Shown here: positions 1 to 8,418 of the stretch, in pieces | Layout of the letters: each line of letters begins with the position of its first letter | Position numbering within the stretch: the first letter of the stretch is position 1 | Origin: Anticarsia gemmatalis | Taxonomy: Eukaryota > Arthropoda > Insecta > Lepidoptera > Erebidae | DNA length: 64,000 nucleotides | Direction of reading: 5' to 3' | NCBI RefSeq assembly: GCF_050436995.1 | Contig: NC_134758.1 | Location: forward strand, 2,604,001 to 2,668,000 | The notes under the pieces: generated by a model | Databases searched by the model: none | Seen by the model: the letters and a program-made list of their open reading frames with translations, nothing else | What the model was told of the DNA's origin: nothing | Position numbers and translations under genes: made by a program

Positions 1-504
1 TAGCTTATGGACACTGGCACAAATATATTGTGATAGTAGTATATTAAGATATAAATGATGACGTGTTCGTAGTAGTGTTATAAATGCGAAAGTTCGGCTG
101 TCTATGGCATTTGAAAAGCTTTACAGATTTCGAGAAATAAGGCATGGTGATTATTGAACACGGGGGATCCTACATAGGCTGCGTTTTTTTCTAAAATCAT
201 TACTTAAGCCTTTAATGGGCAGTGATATTTCATATGAGAGAACTCACTGGGTGGTGCTTTTATTGTGGTCTTGGCAGGAATGATTTGTCTGGAATATAAG
301 GAATTATTTAATGTATGTAAAATATAGAATACTGGTAGCAAATTTTGTGTATTTCCGCAAGCCGCAAACATTGCAAACAATAGTCTCTACTGAGTTGTCG
401 GACTATAAATGCGCAATGACTTTATGTCAATTGATAACAAACGCATATTATAATAATTTAATGTAATATATGATTGCGCTAAGTAGAATCTAGAATGCAA
501 GTAA
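1..504. other. Noncoding AT-rich stretch
   Basis: No supported gene. A short piece around 76-110 (ataaatgcgaaagttcggctg) resembles the 5' part of the Helitron family seen at 4306, but it is too short to classify. Confidence 0.5.
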
Positions 505-645
505 GCCGTAATAACCGAGTGGTATAAGCATTCACCACCCACACAAGTGGTCGACGGTTTAATTAAAACGAACTCACCTATGACTTTTCCAATATATGTA
601 CAAGATATTAACTAAAAAATATTATAATGCAGAGGAAACATGTTT
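505..645 (+). repeat. Decayed SINE head (tRNA-like)
   Basis: This resembles the first ~110 bp of the intact SINE at 43662. It shares the A-box-like ccgagtggtataag, the later caagtggtcg, and tgacttttc. The B-box (GGTTCGAACCC in the intact copy) has decayed to ggtttaatta, so pol III promoter activity is unlikely. The LINE-like tail is missing. This is inferred by comparison with the other copies in the window. Confidence 0.55.
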
Positions 646-2127
646 TCTTCTCAAAAACATTATGTTTATGAGATTTGGCTTATGTACATCTGACTGCATC
701 TCGTCAATCTTTCTTAGATTGAATTTTTCGTTTAATTGGAAAGTGGAAGAGAAATTTGGGTGGTAGTGGGGATGCAGGTTAATAGTATAGGAGACTGAGA
801 TATACCTGGGGCTAGACTGCGTGGCATTGCAGCGATGGGAAAGAAGTCAGTAAACGATGTTGTGTCACGAGTATGTCGGGATCGCATGCCCAAATTTCTT
901 TATTTTGTAATCGGACAGATCCAAATATGATGACCTGACCTAACACAGTGCAACAATAATACGTTTATTTTAACATACTAAAATTAATTTCAATAACACC
1001 CCCGCCATTGCATGTCCAATAAAAACCCACGCTTTCCAGTTATCTGAAGAGATTGCCGGAATCGTTAGATAAAATTCACAATGACAGTTTAAACAGAAAC
1101 ACTAAGTTGAAATGTAGGTACATACAAATGTCATGGTGCAAAAATATCGTTCTCTTTTATTTAATTCTATAAATAGAATAGCATATTCATAGTCACATGC
1201 CCAGTACTCATATGAGTACTCATATTACCAATATATTCGAATTCCCAGCTCAAAATAAATCACTCGTAGTTATTACCTCCAATTTTTGCACCACCAATTT
1301 AAAAATTCTGATGATTTGAGCTGGACATCTCTATACATACAATGCCAAGTGTTTCTCTTTCATCACCTAAGTAATAAAACATATATTTTGGTGCTGAAAT
1401 CATATTTTCTGAAAAGGAAACACTACCTACAGAGGCATATCGAAGACAAGTCGGTTTATAAATTACAATACAGACGTTGAACCTCTCCTCAAAAAGATTG
1501 GTTGTCAAAAATAAGACATGCTTTTATTTTCAATTAATAAATTCCACGAATATATATATTTACAGTCATTCATATGTCCATCGAATACTCATATTACCAA
1601 TATATTCGAATTCGCAGCTCAAAATAAATCTTGTATAGTACTGAAATGTTTTTGTTAAGAGTGAAAACCAATAACATGCAATTTGTTCTCGCGGTCAAAG
1701 TGGACACTCATTTCGATCGGAACGATGCCGCAACGGAAATTTAAATCCTCTCGGAGAATTTAATTTTGGTTTCACTCGGCCATTATGACCTGTTCTATTT
1801 TTGTGACCTTTTGTTATTAAAATCGATAATATTTTTTAGAGAGTAACTAATAAAGGAATACCCTAAAAATAATTAGCAAACATAAGTTTTACGGTATTTC
1901 TTTTCCAATCCTCTCTTGTTCTGGAGGAGACTCTTGGCAGTGGGTCAGTAGTGGAAAAAACTATAGTTTAGGGCTCAGTGGTATGGTCACAGCTATCCCC
2001 TGAGCATTCATGAAATATATTTAGACTAAAATAATAAAATAAGAGCTGATCAAATATAAATAAGAGTGTATCTCACCATCAAGCGAATGAGCTTGGCAAG
2101 AAAAAAACAGATGACAATAATTTTTAA
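646..2127. other. Noncoding stretch with a 45-bp direct repeat
   Basis: No gene supported. A 45-bp segment at 1217-1261 recurs at 1586-1630 with one mismatch, in the same orientation. The overlapping 64- and 69-aa frames on opposite strands between the copies have no recognisable features and are probably chance. Confidence 0.5.
1217..1630 (+). repeat. Spaced 45-bp direct repeat pair
   Basis: The unit beginning tactcatattaccaat occurs at 1217-1261 and 1586-1630, 369 bp apart, with a single C/G difference. The flanks also look related (agtactcatatg before the first copy, attcatatgtcc before the second). This could be a local tandem duplication that has diverged between the copies, or the edges of an inserted segment. 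No terminal inverted repeats are seen between them. Confidence 0.6.
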
Positions 2128-2142
2128 TCTATACTAATATTA
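2128..2142 (+). mobile_element. 15-bp Helitron 5' terminus fragment
   Basis: TCTATACTAATATTA at 2128-2142 duplicates the first 15 bases of the Helitron that begins at 2143. It is an extra partial 5' end joined directly to a full copy. Confidence 0.65.
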
Positions 2143-2396
2143 TCTATACTAATATTATAAAGCTGAAGAGTTTGTTTGTTTGTTAGTTTGAACGCGCTAA
2201 TCTCAGAAACTACTGGTCCAATTTGAAAAATTATTTCTGTGTTAGATAGCCCATTTATCGAGGAAGGTTATAGGCTATATATCATCACGCTACGACCAAT
2301 AGGAGCAGAGTATCATGAAAAAATGTTACAAAAACGGGGAAAATTTTCACTCATTCTCTCTTATGTGACGCAAGCGAAGTTGCGCGAGTCAGCTAG
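2143..2396 (+). mobile_element. Nonautonomous Helitron, tandem copy 1
   Basis: Starts TCTATACTAATATTA and ends CTAG at 2393-2396. A short hairpin (CGCAA-gcgaag-TTGCG) lies about 8 bp before the CTAG, which is the classic Helitron 3' end. The 5' base is preceded by A. It has no coding capacity, so it must have been moved by a helicase/Rep protein supplied in trans. The same family recurs at 2397, 28480 and, reversed, at 34785. Copy 2 follows with no spacer. Confidence 0.85.
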
Positions 2397-2646
2397 TCTA
2401 TACTAATATTATAAAGCTGAAGAGTTTGTTTGTTTGTTTGAACACGCTAATCTCAGCAACTACTGGTCTGATTTGAAAAATTCTTTCACTGTTAGATAGC
2501 CCATTTATCGAGAAAGGCTATAGGCTATATATCATCACGCTACGACCATTAGGAGCGGAGTAGTAATGAAAAATGTTACAAAAACGGGGAAAATTGTGAC
2601 CCATTCTCTCTTACGTGACGCAAGCGAAGTTGCGCGGGTCAGCTAG
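2397..2646 (+). mobile_element. Nonautonomous Helitron, tandem copy 2
   Basis: Begins TCTATACTAATATTA directly after the terminal CTAG of copy 1 and ends CTAG at 2643-2646, followed by T. It has the same 3' hairpin and gcgggtcagCTAG terminus. The two copies look about 90% alike by eye, with small indels near the gtttgtttg stretch. The head-to-tail junction without spacer is what rolling-circle read-through or insertion at a CTAG|T target would leave. Confidence 0.85.
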
Positions 2647-3540
2647 TTACATATATTTTGGGTGTAATTGACTATATAATTGGATAACAGTTGAGTATAG
2701 TATTCTCAATACTTAAACGAAAAAATACTTCCATTTATATAAAAAAGCGCCCTTTTACTGAACTGAAGCTTGCCATTATAAAGGCTTATTACGTAGCAAG
2801 ATTTACGTCAGTCCGTATACATTTACGTACAAATAGCTCATTACCATCTCTCGGAATACAAGTGTTGATAATTACTCACACGATTTAGTGTTTATTTGTT
2901 TTCTTATGTTATGCCCTTGTTTTTCATGTCTTGGACGATGTTAGGGTTTGTTTAGAAGGGTGTGTCGAGTGATGGGTGAAATAAGTTGAACTTATGTTAT
3001 ATTTACAAGATTTTAAGGGATATATTACTCAGAGCGATTGTTCTCATTGATTGACTATTTTATTTTTAAAATAATTTTGACGATCGTGCCAGATAGCGTT
3101 TCTAGATATTTTTTAAAATTTAGTAATTAGTATAAACTTGTTTCTTAATTATATTATAATCTCTAAAGCACTTGTCTTTTAAGAGTGATGAAATGATTGA
3201 CTCGTTATAGAAACCACTAAAATAATGTAATTCAATCATAAAGATGATTCACTTTTTAAGAGGGTAAAAAAATGTATAACAACGAAAACCGAAAACAACT
3301 TCATAAAGTTATTCTCTTAATATATTTCAATGGCCTATAAATTCAATACCAAAACTATATTAACAGCATTTTTTCACCCCAAAAGCCATTATTTTAAGAT
3401 TTATGAAACACCATAGAAAATAAAATGTTTTAGGCACTCGCCACTATCAATTTTAAAAGACCTCTGTGTCATGAACCGTTTTAATATCTCCATCGAAAAT
3501 AGCAGTAGCAGGATTTCCTTCCGTCCGCACTATGGAGTAT
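2647..3540. other. Noncoding AT-rich stretch
   Basis: No gene, tRNA or clear repeat end recognised. The 65-aa frame near 2691-2888 shows no motif. Confidence 0.5.
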
Positions 3541-3655
3541 TAAAAGTTTGACATTTAGGATGTACTTAAAAATTTGCTTTTACGACACCCGCCAGGGGCG
3601 CTATTCAGGTTCTTAAATTTTTTGATTCGATTGTTACTCGGTTGTCGATTTTAAT
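3541..3655 (+). mobile_element. Diverged member of MITE family A
   Basis: Shares the core agtttgacattta-ggatgtact and acgacacccgcc with the copies at 29480 and 59346. The ends have decayed: the terminal tagagaat block is not visible and the right part reads gttgtcgat. Classified by comparison with the better copies in this window. Confidence 0.5.
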
Positions 3656-3790
3656 GTTAAACAAACAACATTGATGACAAGTTCCTCAGCAATCGTAACA
3701 GGTTAAATATTTTTGCTATATTAAAATATTTACACCGCTAAAATTAATTATACATATTACTTGATGATGGTGGGATATTTTTATTCCTTG

Positions 3791-3832
3791 TACTATAATT
3801 TTATCCAAGGAATTCCTTGGAAAATTATAGTG
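3791..3832. repeat. Palindrome centred on CCAAGGAATTCCTTGG
   Basis: A perfect 16-bp palindrome is flanked by matching arms (tataatttt on the left, aaaattata on the right) offset by two bases, giving a near-perfect inverted repeat of about 42 bp. It could be a MITE remnant or a cruciform-forming site. A second palindrome starts two bases later. Confidence 0.8.
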
Positions 3833-3833
3833 C

Positions 3834-3891
3834 ACGATGTATAGAGAATCTGTTGCGTCTAATTAGACGCGACAGATTCTTCATACATCGT
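3834..3891. repeat. 58-bp near-perfect palindrome
   Basis: Symmetry centre lies between 3862 and 3863, in gcgtctAATTagacgc. Arms run outward through the complement of ctgt-gcgtct to acgatgtat / atacatcgt with only a few mismatches. There is no loop, so as RNA it would form a long stem. Its position right beside the palindrome at 3791 suggests one composite foldback element. Confidence 0.8.
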
Positions 3892-4305
3892 CTGTCAAAG
3901 ACGTAAGAAAACGTACATTGGAGAAATCGGCTCTTAAAAGAAAACTTTAAAATCGTTGTTACATATTTATTACTTGTTACAATCATAAAGCCTTTGGTTT
4001 CAGGCGCTCGTGAACGTGCAGATTTATGTATTACCCTGCTCCTGTTTACGCTTCGCTTTTTCGAAGCGAAGGTGTTTCGTTTCATAAATAAGTAGCACTT
4101 TACCGCGAATCTTTGTACGACGAGGATTAATACTTTTACTCCACCAAAAGCTTGTTTTAGTTTTTACTATGTGCTTCGCATGTTTGCCTGTTATGTAGTG
4201 AAATAAATAATTTTGAATTTGTACAGAAAGGAGGCTATTTCTTAAGTCCTTTTTAAAGTCACACAGAATGTGGAACATGTAGTGTAAACAGTTTTTTTCC
4301 ACAAA
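3892..4305. other. Noncoding stretch with a small foldback
   Basis: Includes a 7-bp stem hairpin at about 4047-4067 (ttcgctt / aagcgaa). The 86- and 92-aa minus-strand frames here overlap one another in different frames and lack any recognised motif, so I do not call them genes. Confidence 0.5.
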
Positions 4306-4501
4306 TCCATACTTATATTATAAATGCGAAAGTAACTCTGTCTGTCTGTCTGTGTCTGTTACTCAATCACGCCTTATCTACTGAACAAATTTGCATTAAA
4401 TTAAAGAACATGAAAGGACGTAGGCTACTTTTTACCCCGAGAAAATAACGCATTCCTATGGGAAAATTCAGATGGCGAACGAAGTCGCGGGTAAAAGCTA
4501 G
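4306..4501 (+). mobile_element. Nonautonomous Helitron, second family
   Basis: Begins TCCATACTTATATTATAAAT preceded by A (4305) and ends CTAG (4498-4501) followed by T, so it sits between A and T as Helitrons do. A hairpin GCGA-acgaag-TCGC lies just upstream of the 3' CTAG. The interior has tctgtctgtctg and the gtaggctactttttacccc block common to lepidopteran copies. It is 196 bp, noncoding, and looks complete at both ends. Confidence 0.85.
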
Positions 4502-4974
4502 TGTAGTATAATTATCATAAATTATAGATAAAGTATCTAATGTTTCCTCTTGCTCACTTTACGTGTAATTCATAGAAGCTATGTGCTGTGTAAACTGTAT
4601 CAGAGATTCATAAATCTGTCACAAAAAAATGTATCAGGAAATCTCATGCATTTAAAAACAAAAAATCATTTATTCAGAGCCTCTGAAGAAAGAAACGTGA
4701 AACAATATTTTATTTAACGGAAATCCTTCGATAAAAAATAAACGAGTTGTATTATAACCGTGTAAAGCTGGTGGCTTTGTTCCAAAAAGCGAATAAAGAA
4801 AAAAGCAAATACTTTTATACAAGTGAAGCCGGATTTTGTGTACTGCCTTTAAAAGTTGACGCAATGGCGCAATCAGTGCGTAGGTAACGGGTCAAGGAAA
4901 AAATAAGCAGTTTCCTAATTTAAGCATCATTTTTGCGGATTCTTCCGCGATTCTTAAGTACTTATTTTCACTCA
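4502..4974. other. Noncoding stretch
   Basis: Nothing recognised beyond AT-rich DNA. The 64-aa minus-strand frame has no motif. Confidence 0.5.
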
Positions 4975-5155
4975 CCAGTTTCTTTATTAAAAATAACAGC
5001 CTAACAGTAGAAGTAAAGTAAAACTGACATTCAAATTTGTTTCTTCAAGAATTTACTGATAGTTTTATGAAGAAACAGATTTGCCTTTACTACACAAATG
5101 TCAAGTAAACGTCAATAGCTTCAGTAGTTACTTTAGATATGTATGAAGAAACTGG
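4975..5155. mobile_element. MITE with CCAGTTTCTT termini
   Basis: Left end CCAGTTTCTTTAT (from 4975) is the inverted complement of the right end atgaagaaactgg (to 5155). The inverted similarity continues inward imperfectly (agtagaagtaaagt against agttacttta). An inner foldback at about 5033-5084 pairs caaatttgtttcttca with tgaagaaacagatttg. About 181 bp, no coding capacity; superfamily not determined. I recall similar ends from other lepidopteran sequence. Confidence 0.65.
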
Positions 5156-5803
5156 CCGTTAAATAGTCGATCTTGAGAAAACACTGTAAAAAATAAAGCC
5201 AGATTTTTGATAGCTGTCAAACAGGTAACTTTACTCATTTTTTAAATATCTCTACAAAATCAGAGATATTATTCCCAGATTCTGTCTTGGCAGGTCTCCA
5301 GTGGCGCCATCTTTAATATGCCATCCCATTAGTTGATAATGACTTTCGTATCTGTCAGCTACATGAGCTCTTCACGAGATTCAAGATGTCGTCTAATCAT
5401 GTAAAAGGGGAATACATACGCTGATAAAATCAGTATGATATGAATATTAGTACATATTTTTTTATACAGACAGATGTGATCTATAAAAAAAATATAGAAA
5501 CAATACTATTAGAATATTTGTTTATATTTTTTTTTGGATCAGAAAGATTGGTTCAGCGATCAGAAAGACATGATCCACACTACTTTTTTGTCTTATTTTC
5601 ATAGCCGTGCTACTTGCAATAAACAAATTGTGCAGCAAGCTTGGCTTTTGAATTTAGATTTTGTGTTACAGGAATCATCCTAAATCCAGATTGTAAATAT
5701 TGTCTCTTTCGCACATAACGAGCAGAAACTCTTGTAATTAAGCGGCTGAATAAAAATTCTTAATTTATAATTTATAAAAATAATATAATATATGCACCTT
5801 AGA
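5156..5803. other. Noncoding stretch
   Basis: No supported gene or repeat terminus. A short ggcgccatct near 5307 resembles a motif repeated three times inside the large Helitron at 22747. Confidence 0.45.
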
Positions 5804-5970
5804 CTAGCGGTCCGTCCCGGCTTTGCACGGTTTTAAATGTTATTTTACACAAAACTTTGACAAATCATATACTATCTATTGGTGAAAACCTAATGGAAAT
5901 TCCAGTAGATTTGGAGTTTATCGCGAACATACAAACAGCTGATAGGCGCGACGTGAGGACACTATTTTGA
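5804..5970 (-). mobile_element. Helitron-like 3' end fragment, reversed
   Basis: Reads CTAGcggtccgtcccggct on the plus strand, preceded by A, so on the minus strand the element ends in CTAG followed by T. A CCGT...ACGG stem lies next to the end. The family also appears at 5973 and 15789. No matching TC 5' end was found downstream, so the copy is truncated. Confidence 0.55.
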
Positions 5971-5972
5971 AA

Positions 5973-6120
5973 CTAGTGGCCCAACCCGGCTTCGCTCAGG
6001 GTACAACGATTTATCATAGCAAATGTAACTTTAACGTTCCTTAAAATCGCTCAAATCTATTAGTGAAAACCTGATAAAAATCATTTGAGGATATTTTGAC
6101 TTTATAGCCAAAAGATTTAG
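5973..6120 (-). mobile_element. Second reversed Helitron-like 3' end fragment
   Basis: CTAGtggcccaacccggct at 5973, preceded by A, is a diverged relative of the fragment that starts 169 bp upstream. Both share ctattRgtgaaaacctRat in their interiors, so the two stand head to tail like the tandem pair at 2143. Truncated, noncoding. Confidence 0.55.
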
Positions 6121-6638
6121 ATTTAATTTATTTTATAATACGCAGTGATAAAACCCTCGAAACTACTATGAGCACAGCTTTGTTCCATTTCCATATGTTT
6201 CTTGGTACATAATGAAAGTGCCATAACAGTTTGCATAGACCATTACCCCGCACCGTTTTCATGTTAAATACATTACTACGCTTACATTTGTAAGAAAGTA
6301 TGTAAGAATTTACTTCAATGGTCTTTTTTTTTTGCATCTGTTGAAACAAAATGGCGGATGTTAGAAACGTGGAATAATTGAAAATGTTCGTTTGAGGTTT
6401 CAGGTTTTACGTTTTTTTTTCAAAGTAATTAATAATTTCACGATGAAATTTAGTAACTTAGGAAATTAAAGAACCTCGTATTCGTCCTTTTTCTGTATCT
6501 ATCTAGTTATTCGATTATTACTTGATTCAAGATGATTTTCTTTATATTTGAATGGCATATAAATTACCACAAAACAAAAATTTTAAACACAACCTTTCGA
6601 TTTCCAGAAAAATTACGTGTTGTACCAATATAACAAAA
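6121..6638. other. Noncoding flank before the inverted repeat
   Basis: No gene supported. The 73-aa minus-strand frame at 6128-6349 has no motif. The inverted-repeat symmetry stops at 6639. Confidence 0.5.
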
Positions 6639-6709
6639 AAAATTAATAAGCGAACGTCAAACTTAATTTCATTTGTGCTAAAATAAATTACCCATCAACT
6701 TTTCCGATA

Positions 6710-8214
6710 TGGGGTGTCCATCCTAAATTTATCCGTAATTTATATTTAGCATTAATTAGAAGTCGTATGGACTATGGGTGCTTTTTGTATGGGAATTGTG
6801 CTAAAACTCATTTGTACAAATTAGATAAGCTACAAAATATTGCTTTGCGAGTGACTGGGGGATTCGTTAAGAGTTCACCCATCCATGTCATGGAGAGTGA
6901 GCTCTGTATTCAACCTCTACATGTCAGAAGACAATATTTAGCATATAAGTATTGTCTAAGGGCAGATTCGTGGACAAATAATTTGTCAATCACTTTATTA
7001 GACAGGCTTAGCTCTATTTGTCATTTGCCTTATTGGAAAAATAAGATGAAACCATTACTGGTTACTGCTTATAATGAAACTAAACTAAATAAGATACAGT
7101 CCTTTGAAATATTAGAAGTGTATAGTCTCAATACTTGGGTTACATATATAGATACTTCAGACATTATTAGTATAGATCTAAATAGTATAACTGCACCTAA
7201 AAGAACTTATGATTTAAACATAATTAAGTTTAATGTTTTATTAGAATTAAATGAAAAATATACATACTACCATAAAATCTATACTGATGGTTCAAAAGAT
7301 TTAACGTCCTCAGGCGCTGCCTTTTATGATTTTAGTTATAAAAGTTTTGGATGTTATAAAATAAGTAACAGGATTTCTATAATGACAGTGGAACTCATTG
7401 CAATTTCAGAAGCTATTTTATATTGTCTTAATTTAAATCTAAGAAAAGTGGTAATTTTTACTGACAGTAAAAGTGCCCTCCAACACTTGGCTCGATGCGC
7501 CTCTGGTTTCAGAGGTGTATCGATAGCCTACACCATTTTAGAGAGTTTGCATAATTTTAATCAAAGTGGGAGAACTCTGAAGTTGCAATGGGTTCCATCT
7601 CATGTTGGTATCTATGGCAACGAGGAGGCTGACCGGTTGGCAAAATTAGCTCTAGTAAACGGTATACCAAAAAGCGTAGTGCCTACATACTCTGAAACAT
7701 TATCGCAGTATAAAACCCTTTCATATGAACTTTGGAAAGAATACTTTAATGCTTGTAGCAAGGAAAAAGGGGTGTGGTACAAAACTATCCAATGTGAGCC
7801 TCCTCGTGTGCCCTGGTTTATTAATACAAAATTTAATAGATTGTACCTTAAAATAGCTTTTAGACTTCGTTCGGGTCACTATCCATCGGCAAAGTTTGCA
7901 CATTTAATGAGAAGACGTGACTCGCCAAATTGCTCGAGTTGTGGCAAACTGGAGGACGTGCAACATTTGCTGATGGAGTGTGATCGGAACGAAGTGGAGA
8001 GGGAGTCAGTGCTCCGAAAGTATAACCTCGACAGGAAGGACGTGGGACTCATACAAAGTGTGTTAAGTGAACCTACATCTGAAATCGCACAGGCATTTTA
8101 CCAATTAATTTTGCGTGTAGAACACCGACCCCCTCCATAATAATATATTAGATAACTAAGAGAAACTTAGCATATGGTACAATGGGTTTGGTATATTAAA
8201 ATTATAAAAAACCC

Positions 8215-8249
<35 letters not shown>
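6710..8249 (+). mobile_element. 5'-truncated non-LTR retrotransposon (LINE)
   Basis: The element ends in a 31-base poly(A) (8219-8249). It is flanked by a direct repeat AACTTTTCCGATA at 6697-6709 and 8248-8260, read here as the target-site duplication, which places the 5' truncation at 6710. That fits the protein: the frame is open from 6710 and starts inside the RT thumb region (WGVHPKFIRNL). Only the last ~1.5 kb remains, so it cannot move on its own. Truncation by incomplete reverse transcription is usual for LINEs. Confidence 0.85.
6767..8140 (+). CDS. LINE ORF2 C-terminus: RT thumb, RNase H, zinc knuckle
   Basis: This is the C-terminal part of a non-LTR retrotransposon polyprotein, 457 aa from the first Met; the frame stays open back to the truncation point at 6710. 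Residues 1-70 match the end of the RT domain (RSRMDYGCFLYG). RNase H follows at about 168-295, with the four acidic residues D174 (YTDGS), E209, D233 (FTDSKSAL) and D289 (NEEADRLAK) and the conserved WVPSHVGI. A CCHC knuckle is at C389, C392, H400 and C405. RNase H would degrade the RNA strand of the hybrid made during target-primed reverse transcription. The endonuclease and the catalytic RT core are missing, so this is a dead copy, although the remaining frame is intact, which suggests a recent insertion. The RNase H points to an I-group-like LINE; the exact clade is not certain. Confidence 0.85.
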   Translation: MDYGCFLYGNCAKTHLYKLDKLQNIALRVTGGFVKSSPIHVMESELCIQPLHVRRQYLAYKYCLRADSWTNNLSITLLDRLSSICHLPYWKNKMKPLLVTAYNETKLNKIQSFEILEVYSLNTWVTYIDTSDIISIDLNSITAPKRTYDLNIIKFNVLLELNEKYTYYHKIYTDGSKDLTSSGAAFYDFSYKSFGCYKISNRISIMTVELIAISEAILYCLNLNLRKVVIFTDSKSALQHLARCASGFRGVSIAYTILESLHNFNQSGRTLKLQWVPSHVGIYGNEEADRLAKLALVNGIPKSVVPTYSETLSQYKTLSYELWKEYFNACSKEKGVWYKTIQCEPPRVPWFINTKFNRLYLKIAFRLRSGHYPSAKFAHLMRRRDSPNCSSCGKLEDVQHLLMECDRNEVERESVLRKYNLDRKDVGLIQSVLSEPTSEIAQAFYQLILRVEHRPPP

Positions 8250-8251
<2 letters not shown>

Positions 8252-8313
8252 TTTCCGATAAGTAAACATTTTTTCAAAGTTTGCATGTAATTGCCAGCCA
8301 ATCCGCGATTCCC

Positions 8314-8319
8314 GGAAGA
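8314..8319. other. 6-bp loop of the palindrome
   Basis: ggaaga separates gggattcgc-type arms (gattccc on the left, gggaatc on the right). It is the only asymmetric sequence between the arms. Confidence 0.9.
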
Positions 8320-8381
8320 GGGAATCGCGGATTGGCTGGCAATTACATGCAAACTTTGAAAAAATGTTTACTTATCGGAAA

Positions 8382-8383
<2 letters not shown>

Positions 8384-8418
<35 letters not shown>

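Larger units (their letters stand above)
6639..8313 (+). repeat. Left arm of a 3.36-kb perfect palindrome
   Basis: Every feature position x in this arm has a mirror at 16633-x. The reading frames (6767-8140 and 8493-9866), the poly(A) and poly(T) runs (31 bases each) and the innermost stem all obey this sum, so there is no indel between the arms. The two proteins are identical over 457 aa. The loop is only 6 bp (8314-8319). Symmetry breaks at 6638/9995, next to the N gap. Confidence 0.95.

Noticed and set aside
3825..4302. Two minus-strand frames of 86 and 92 aa
   Set aside because: The first crosses the palindrome and both overlap in different frames; composition is AT-driven and no motif was seen.
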